Shown piece by piece: positions 58,237-64,000 of a stretch of 64,000 nucleotides of DNA (positions are counted from its first letter, which is position 1; the number at the start of each line of letters is the position of its first letter). The DNA comes from Lepus europaeus (taxonomy: Eukaryota; Chordata; Mammalia; Lagomorpha; Leporidae), in NCBI RefSeq assembly GCF_033115175.1, contig NC_084844.1:30847885-30911884 (forward strand), in the 5' to 3' direction. Both the position numbers and the translations under genes were made by a program. The notes beneath the pieces are model-generated. The model was not told the DNA's origin. It worked only from the letters and a program-made list of their open reading frames with translations, and searched no databases.

Positions 58237-59182
58237 GTTCTGTGTTTTTGAGTATATTTTGTGTGTCTTTGTTTTTGTGTTGTGCTTGTCTGTTGTATTT
58301 GTCTCTTGTGTGTGTTTGTGTGTGCTTGTGTGTTGTGTGTTGTGCTTGTGTGTTATGTTTGTGTGCGTTGTGTCTGTGTGTATTGTGTGTGTGTGTTGGT
58401 GTGTGTGCATTTGTTTTTGTTGTGTGTGTTGTGTTTTTGTGTGTTGTGTGTTTTGTGTGTTTGTGTGTTGTGCATTGTGTATTTTTGTGTTGTGTGTGTT
58501 GTGTTTATGTGTTGTGTGTTGTGTTTTTGTTGTGTGTTTGTGCTTGTGAATTGTGTTTGTGTTGTGTGTATTGTGTGTTTGTGTATTTTTGTGTTGTGTT
58601 GTGTTTGTGTTGTGTGTGATGTGTCTGTTGTGTTTGTATTTGTGTGTTGTGTTTGTGTGTTTTTTTGTGTGCTATGTGTGTGTTTTATGTTGTGGGTATT
58701 GTGTGTTTTTCTGTGTGTGTTGTGTGAATGCTTGTTTTGTGTTTGTGTGTTGTGAGTTTTTGTGTACATTGTTTTTTTGTGTGTGTACTGTGAGTTGTGT
58801 TTTTGTGTCGTGTGTGTGCTTATTTTGTGTTGCATTTTTGTGTGTTTGTGTGTTGTGTGTGTGCTTGTTTTGTGTTTTTGTATGTGCTTACTGTGTGTGC
58901 ATTTGTTTTTGTGTTGTTTTTGTGTTTGTGTGTTGTGTGTTATGTGTATTTGTGTGTTATGTGTGGGTGTGTTGTTTTTGTGTGTTGTCTGTGTATTTTT
59001 GTGTGTGCATTTGTTTTTGTTGTGTGTTTTTGTGTGTGTGTTGTGTGTGTTTTATGTTTTCTGTTTTGTGTTGTGTGTGTTTGTGTGTTGTGTGCTTTTG
59101 TGTGTGTGTTTGGGTGTTATGTGTGTTGTATTTTTGTGTGATTGTATGTTTTGTTTGTGTCTGTGTGTGTTGTGTGTCTTAA
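58237..59182. repeat. GT-rich imperfect satellite of TGTGTGTTTTTGTG-like words
   Basis: About 950 bases in which the plus strand is nearly only G and T, built from GTGTTGTG, TTTTTGTGTG and TGTGTGCTTGT words without a fixed period. Cysteine/valine-rich open frames up to 209 residues cross it and are artefacts of TGT/GTG codons. The sharp end is at CTTAACACGG. Confidence 0.9.
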
Positions 59183-59909
59183 CACGGTAAGCGGCATCAT
59201 TTTTCCCATGTTCTGGATGAGGGAAGCGGACTTTAGAAGTAGTGACTCGTTAGTCCTAATTGAGCCAACTCAGAAAAGTGAGGGTGATGATTGACATGTG
59301 CTGGCTGGAGTGGACTGAAGGATTTGAGCAGGCTGGGTTTTCACAAGGGATGACACGGTTTGGCCTCTAACACTCTGTGGTCTTGAGCAGCATAGTACTT
59401 GACGCTATGGGGCCGAATGAGCTGGTGTACGGGATGCGTTCAGCAAGGCACTACTACTAGTTAGGAAGACCATGTTCATTATTTCCACCTTCTGCCTTGG
59501 CTGTTCCTTCCCCCCTCCCCCAAACCAAAGCAGATCAATTCTAGACTAGAATGTGGTTATTCACCAACATTTGTGTCCTGCTAGATCACATCCCCTAGCA
59601 GCCCCTGGAGTTAGATGGGGCCTTAAGACCAAGCTGGAGCCAATTCTATGAGAGCTCAAATGATGGATGCCCTTGGGTTTGGCTGCTCCACTGGCTGCAA
59701 ATGGACCATTTTGTCTCTCAGCTCTGAGAACAGAGCTCTCGAGTCCTGGTTCCTGGTTCCAGGTTGGAAGGAGTTTTCCGATTTTCTTCTCTCTTGCTCT
59801 CTCTTTTTTCCTTTCATCACTGAACAAGTATTGATGCCCTCTTATGTTGCCTTCTAACTCTACTAGTTTTTTCCCTCCTCGCTGCAGGCAGCTGCAGTTT
59901 GCCTCCCTG

Positions 59910-59921
59910 CCAGCAGAGGGC
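59910..59921 (+). promoter_or_regulatory. CTCF-like core motif, plus orientation
   Basis: CCAGCAGAGGGC followed by A matches the CTCF core CCASYAGRKGGC fully. It lies in repeat-free DNA between the GT-rich satellite and the CpG-dense stretch at 61 kb. Confidence 0.5.
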
Positions 59922-60124
59922 ATCCAGAGACCACAGCCCCATCTAGGCCTAACATTTAGGGTTCCAATTTTCTTCCCATCAGGAGCAGGAAACAAACACT
60001 GGCTTTTGGAGGATGATGGGGCATTCTCGTTTTTCCATTTCTCTATCACCAATGACATTCTTTTGGCAATGACTGAGAAAATAATTCCCTCCCCACACGA
60101 CCACTCAGTTTCCCTCTAGCTCTG

Positions 60125-60144
60125 CCCCCACCCCACCCCACCCC
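60125..60144 (-). other. G-quadruplex motif with single-base loops
   Basis: Four C tracts of 5, 4, 4 and 4 bases separated by single A bases give, on the minus strand, four G tracts with one-base T loops. This is the arrangement known to make the most stable parallel quadruplexes. It lies in unique DNA 60-150 bases from other C-rich tracts. Confidence 0.7.
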
Positions 60145-61033
60145 ACAACTGTTCAGTCTCTGGATTTTCAGGAACTCCTTCACCCGCTCCAATCTTGTGC
60201 TTGCGGGAATAACCTGCAGGGTTTTTCCAAATCCCAAGACAAGTTCTCAATCCCAGGACTTTTCCCCCCAAGCCTCAGGGCTTCCTCTCTATTGCCCTCA
60301 GCTGTGACCCCAGCACACTTAAGCTCATTCTATTCCAAGTGCGAAAATGAAATCTTTAGGGAAGAAGATAGCTGTCCGATCCCCTCCTGCCCTCAGTGTG
60401 GTCTCTTGCGTGGGCTGCTCTTAGCTCTGTAGTTGAAATGCCGGTGGTGGGGTGGACCGTCGCAGGTTCTGATTTTGCTGTACATACTCACACTGCTGAC
60501 CACCTTCCAGTCGGCTTTGTATTGCTAAGATCATGAGAAGAAGGGAATAGGCTAGTTATCCCTGGCGGCTGTGGAAAGTTCAGAGCCCAAAGCTGCCACG
60601 GTCAGACAATATTTTTCTCCTTGTGGGGATTCGCGGGTGTCTTTGGAGCCATTAACCCCTGCAAGCAGGGTCTAAGAACCTAGGATTTTCTATTCAGCCA
60701 CGATACAGAGAGCTATGGTTTCTAGGAGGCAAGGAATGCCAGGGAGATGAGGGGCCGAGATCACCTGGGGCGATCCACCTAACTTAAAAACACAGGTGCA
60801 GGCGCCTGTGGGGCTGGAGCGGTCTTGCTCTCCTGCGGTGACGCTGCCCTCCACACCTGCTCTTCCCCTCAGCTAAAGGAGGCTCTCGGGCAAGACTAAT
60901 TCCTTCTTAGGGTTACCTGAGGATGAAGCTGCAGGCAGCTTCCACCTGGAGCTTCCTCCGCCCTTCTCTTTTGGAGACAAATGCTGTGTGTGCGCTCTGT
61001 TACCAAGAGAGGGTGCCCTCTGAGCAAGAATAT

Positions 61034-61302
61034 TGCCGCGGAAGCCCACTCAGTAGTCAAAGGGGGCCACGGTTAGAGAAAGGACGGGAGAATGGAGCTG
61101 CAGACCGAGGTTTGGGGACTTCTGTCTGTCCCCAGCAAGCGCCGGGCTCAGCGGAGGTGGCAGAAGCTCGCCTCCGCCCGCTTTGCTCACTTTCCTCCCA
61201 GCCCTCCCGCAGCTACCTCCGGACAGCTTCAGGCACCGGGGTTCGCCGGCCTCTGCCTGCTGTGCCCTTTCGGGGGCTGCAGCTGGGAGCAGGGAACTCG
61301 GT
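61034..61302. promoter_or_regulatory. CpG-dense GC-rich stretch, possible cryptic promoter or enhancer
   Basis: By manual count about 18 CpG dinucleotides fall in roughly 270 bases, far denser than anywhere else in this CpG-poor window. A GC-box-like CTCCGCCCGC occurs near 61172-61182. No TATA box or clear downstream exon is visible. By rough count the CpG ratio is slightly under the usual island threshold. It could be a weak CpG island, an enhancer or simply GC-rich unique DNA. Confidence 0.3.
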
Positions 61303-61309
61303 CTAAATC

Positions 61310-61450
61310 CTCCACCATGGGTGGCAGGAGCCCAGTTGCTTGAGCTGTTACTACCACGTCCCACGGCTCTGCATTAGCAGGAGCAGAGCCCTGAGCCCTG
61401 AGACTCCAGTAGGAGAGGCAGGTGCCTTCACCGCGAGGCCAACCGCCCTG
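61310..61450 (-). mobile_element. Old C-repeat SINE fragment
   Basis: CCATGGGTGGCAGGAGCCCA, GCTCTGCATTAGCAGGAGC and the GCCTTCACCGCGAGGCCA head words of old C-repeats. It adjoins the CpG-dense stretch. Confidence 0.6.
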
Positions 61451-61919
61451 CCCTCTCCATCACTCTGTGTCTTGCTGTCAGGACTGGGCTATCTTACTGT
61501 TTGCTCAGTTCCCAGCCCATGTGAGGCACATCGTAAACTCCCGACAGGTATTTGTTGCATGTGGGAGCCCACAGAGCCCCACCATTGCTCAGGTGTTGGC
61601 TAACTGGGTATCATCACAGATGGATGGCTTTAGTCAAGGCGTCTTAAACCTGTAATGCAGTTGCTTTTGCTGTTTCTGCTAAGATGCATGGCAGAAAACA
61701 TACTTTGCTGTAAATACCAAAACGTACCTGAAGAACTTTGACCCAACAGCCAGAACAGCTGGGAAAAATTCGCGCTTTCTGCTGACTTCCTGTGTGGCCC
61801 CCGAGGGTAAGTCACTTAGCCTCTCTGGGTTTTAGTAGCCTCAGTGGTACCTCTAGACAGTGTTTCAGATGCTTACTCTTGGTCTATTTTAAGTCATATG
61901 AAAAAGATCATACAGAAGG

Positions 61920-62250
61920 TGATGTTTTTAAACAAATTATATTTATTTTATGGAAAGGCAGAGTGACACTGTGGGGGGTGAAGTTGGAGCGAAGAGGGAG
62001 AGAAAGAGAGGGAGAGAATCTGCCATCTGCTGGTTCACTTCCCAAATGTTTGCAACAGCTGGGGCTAGACCAAGTTGAAGCCTGGAGCCAGGGACTCCAC
62101 CCGGGTCTCCCATGTGGGTGGCAGGGACTCACGTACCTGGGCCATCATCTGCTGCCTCCCAGGTGCATTAGCAGGGAGCTGAAGCACTCTGCTATGGGTT
62201 GTGGACATCCCAGGCGGCCACCTGCCACTTCACAATGTCTGCCCCGCATA
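61920..62250 (-). mobile_element. Old C-repeat SINE
   Basis: ATTATATTTATTTTATGGAA edge, TGCCATCTGCTGGTTCACTT, GGTCTCCCATGTGGGTGGCA and ACTTCACAATGTCTGCCCC. It carries the CTCF-like word at 62022. Confidence 0.85.
62022..62033 (-). promoter_or_regulatory. SINE-borne CTCF-like core motif
   Basis: GCCATCTGCTGG on the plus strand reads CCAGCAGATGGC on the minus strand. It lies in the body of an old C-repeat. Most copies here have TCCATCTGCTGG, so a T-to-G change in this copy completes the CTCF core. Binding is speculative. Confidence 0.25.
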
Positions 62251-62456
62251 TGTTGAATATTTTGAAGAAGAAAAGAAAGCGCTGGACAGAAGTAGCCTTT
62301 CCAGGTTTCTTCTTCCTGTGGTGGACAAGAGATAACTATGCAAAGACAATAAAAAGTGGAACATGGTAAACATGAACTTAAAAATAGCTAGTTTTATAAA
62401 TAATCAACTAAATTTTCCTCAAAAACTTGTAACTAAATTTTCATTAAAAATATCAG

Positions 62457-62745
62457 GGCTGGTGCTGTGGCATAGCAGGTAAAGCTGCCATCTGCAGTGC
62501 CAGCAACCCATGTGGGCACCAGTTCGAGTCCTGGCTGCTCTGCTTCTGATCCAGCTCTCTGCTGTGGCCTGGGAAAGCAGTAGAAGATGGCCCAAGTCCT
62601 TGGGTCCCTATACCAACATGGGAGACCTGGCTTCAGATCGTCCCAGCTCCGGCCATTTTAGCCATCTGGGGAGTGAACCAGTGGATGGAAGACCTCTCTC
62701 TCTCTCTCTGTAACTCTGACTTTCAAATAAATAAATAAATCTTTT
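62457..62745 (+). mobile_element. C-repeat SINE (CSINE)
   Basis: GGGCTGGTGCTGTGGCATAG head with a B-box-like CAGTTCGAGTCCTGG, GATGGCCCAAGTCCTTGGGT body and the tail AAATAAATAAATAAATC. Confidence 0.96.
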
Positions 62746-62757
62746 AAAAATATTTTA

Positions 62758-63080
62758 TATGGAGGTGGTCACTGTAGCTTGACATCTCCACCCCATATTG
62801 GAGTGCTTGGTATCAAGTCCTGCCTTTCCTGCTAATCCAGCTACCTGCTGGTTCACCTAGGGGGCAGCAGGTGATGGCTCAAGTACCTGTGTTCTTGCCA
62901 GCCATGTGGAAGACTTGAGTTCTTGGCTCCTGGCTTCCGCCTAGCCCAGGCCTGATTGTTGTGGCAAGTTGGGGCACGAAGCAGCAGATGAAAATCTCTC
63001 TCTCTCCCTCTCTCTCTCTTTTCTTTCCTCCCTTTTTCTCCTACCCTCTCTCCCTCTCAAATGAAAACTTAAAAAAAGTT
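62758..63080 (+). mobile_element. Old C-repeat SINE
   Basis: GCACGAAGCAGCAGATGAAA, GCAGGTGATGGCTCAAGTAC and a long CT tract ending CTCTCAAATGAAAACTTAAA. Directly follows the 62457 copy. Confidence 0.85.
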
Positions 63081-64000
63081 TATATAATATTTAAACTCAG
63101 CTTTTCCATCTAAATAAATTAGCTTATAGCAGATGAATCTTCATTGCTCATTGGATACATACATTGCTGGCTGTTTCGTTATGTCAGCTGAGACTTTTTT
63201 CCCAGTAAAAATGTCTAAGAGATCTTTGGGAATGAGATTTTAACTGACAGCTCACCATCAAACTGAAAGCTGTGCTCTCCCCCACAGCCAGAGTGAAGAG
63301 AGGAACAAGAGAGAACGCTTGATTTAAAAACAGCAAAGCTTTACAAATCCCTCCCAGGGAGCTCCAAACTCCACAGGGATTTGGCAAAAGGTCATTTGGA
63401 TAGATTGCATGTAAAGAGGATGGGAATACAATTTGCCTTTCCAGAGATGGCAAAGGTCAGGGGGAAGAAGGAGATGGAGTTTACCAATCATGGCAGCTTG
63501 GGGTTCGGGAGGGGGTGAAAACACCCCTGCTTGGAGAACTCAGGACCACGTGGACTTCACTTCCCTCTCTGCATTCACAGACAAAGCCTTGGGGTCCTCC
63601 TCCGGCCGCTGAATCGGTAGTGGAGGCAGAAGGCTTTCCTTTGAGCAGTTGGGATGAAATCTGAGAGGTTGTCAAGTTAATGGGTGTGGACTGCTCAGAG
63701 GGAGTTCAACAAAACTGCAAGCAGAGAGAATGGCTGCCTGTGTGTAGAATTGCTCCTTGGGGGGTTTTCTGGGGTGGAGGTTTGGGGGATAAGAGAAAGT
63801 TTTTTCTTTTTCTTCTCTTTACTTAGAAAAATTTAACGTTAGATGCAGGCAGCCAGGTATAGGGAATAAAGCGGAAAGATCCTATCTGGGCCCAACCAAT
63901 AAGAATGACCTAGTTTCCCTGCTCCCCTGGTCACTGCTGTGGTTTAGATCTTGCGGACTTGTGTCTCCTCCCAGCCCACCCTTCATCACTCCCAGCTTTA
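63081..64000. other. Single-copy DNA at the window end
   Basis: Neither a gene nor a recognised repeat is visible. Confidence 0.5.

Larger units (their letters stand above)
59183..61033. other. Single-copy DNA between the satellite and the CpG-dense stretch
   Basis: No C-repeat for about 2 kb. It holds the CTCF-like motif (59910) and the quadruplex motif (60125). A 165-residue minus-strand frame (59561-60058) has no recognisable domain; I do not call it. Confidence 0.45.

Noticed and set aside
57388-58251. 287-residue open frame starting in a C-repeat
   Set aside because: Starts in SINE sequence and continues through the minisatellite; no domain or splice context.
57624-58619. 331-residue open frame rich in H, T, C and V
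   Set aside because: It reads through the 70-bp CA minisatellite and GT tract. The composition is forced by CAC/ACA/TGT/GTG codons; equivalent frames exist on both strands.
58553-59182. 209-residue Cys/Val-rich open frame
   Set aside because: Artefact of the GT-rich satellite.
59561-60058. 165-residue minus-strand open frame in unique DNA
   Set aside because: Low-complexity lysine/arginine stretch, no recognised family and no supporting promoter or splice sites. It is the longest non-repeat frame, so RNA evidence would change my view.

Overview
This is a mammalian intergenic window, almost certainly from a lagomorph and most probably rabbit (Oryctolagus cuniculus). The main evidence is about forty copies of the lagomorph tRNA-derived C-repeat SINE (CSINE). 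Each has a Pol III A/B-box head, a conserved body, a CT-rich tract and a (TAAA)n or poly(A) tail. Two 5'-truncated L1 copies also carry the lagomorph-type L1 3'UTR. No bacterial, plastid or mitochondrial features are present.

Only one protein-coding gene can be supported: a 93-residue single-pass membrane protein on the minus strand at 45939-46220. I recognise it as SMIM36 (small integral membrane protein 36). From memory, human SMIM36 lies in 17q22 near MMD and TMEM100, so the window is probably the syntenic rabbit segment. The other long open frames are read-through of SINEs, of L1 3'UTR, or of a CA/GT-rich satellite. No tRNA, rRNA, CRISPR or operon structure exists here.

Layout. 0-10 kb: ancient MIR/L2/MLT1/L1 remnants with six young SINE insertions, including a three-layer nest (MIR, then L1, then SINE) at 4.8-5.9 kb. 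10 kb: a 120-bp exact copy of L2 sequence from 1 kb upstream, inserted with its own 15-bp target-site duplication. 12-27 kb: mostly single-copy DNA with scattered SINEs and MaLR fragments, including a SINE with a 37-nt uninterrupted poly(A) at 17.1 kb. 28.1-29.6 kb: plus-strand L1 tail containing a SINE. 36 kb: a TA-flanked mariner-type MITE and, nearby, a strong short hairpin. 37.5-41.6 kb: the largest repeat-poor block. 42-49 kb: the SMIM36 locus, bracketed by two CTCF-like motifs in convergent orientation. 47-55.9 kb: a SINE-dense block with nested insertions, including MLT1 interrupted by a SINE and by a 1.36-kb minus-strand L1. 57.1-59.2 kb: SINE-in-SINE, then a six-copy 70-bp CA-rich minisatellite, then about 950 bp of GT-rich DNA. 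59.2-61.3 kb: single-copy DNA with a CTCF-like motif, a G-quadruplex motif and the most CpG-dense stretch of the window. 61.3-64 kb: more SINEs and unique DNA.

No multi-gene system is visible. The points of interest are genomic: the templated insertion, the strand-switching satellite, the nested transposon stratigraphy and candidate regulatory/structural DNA around SMIM36.
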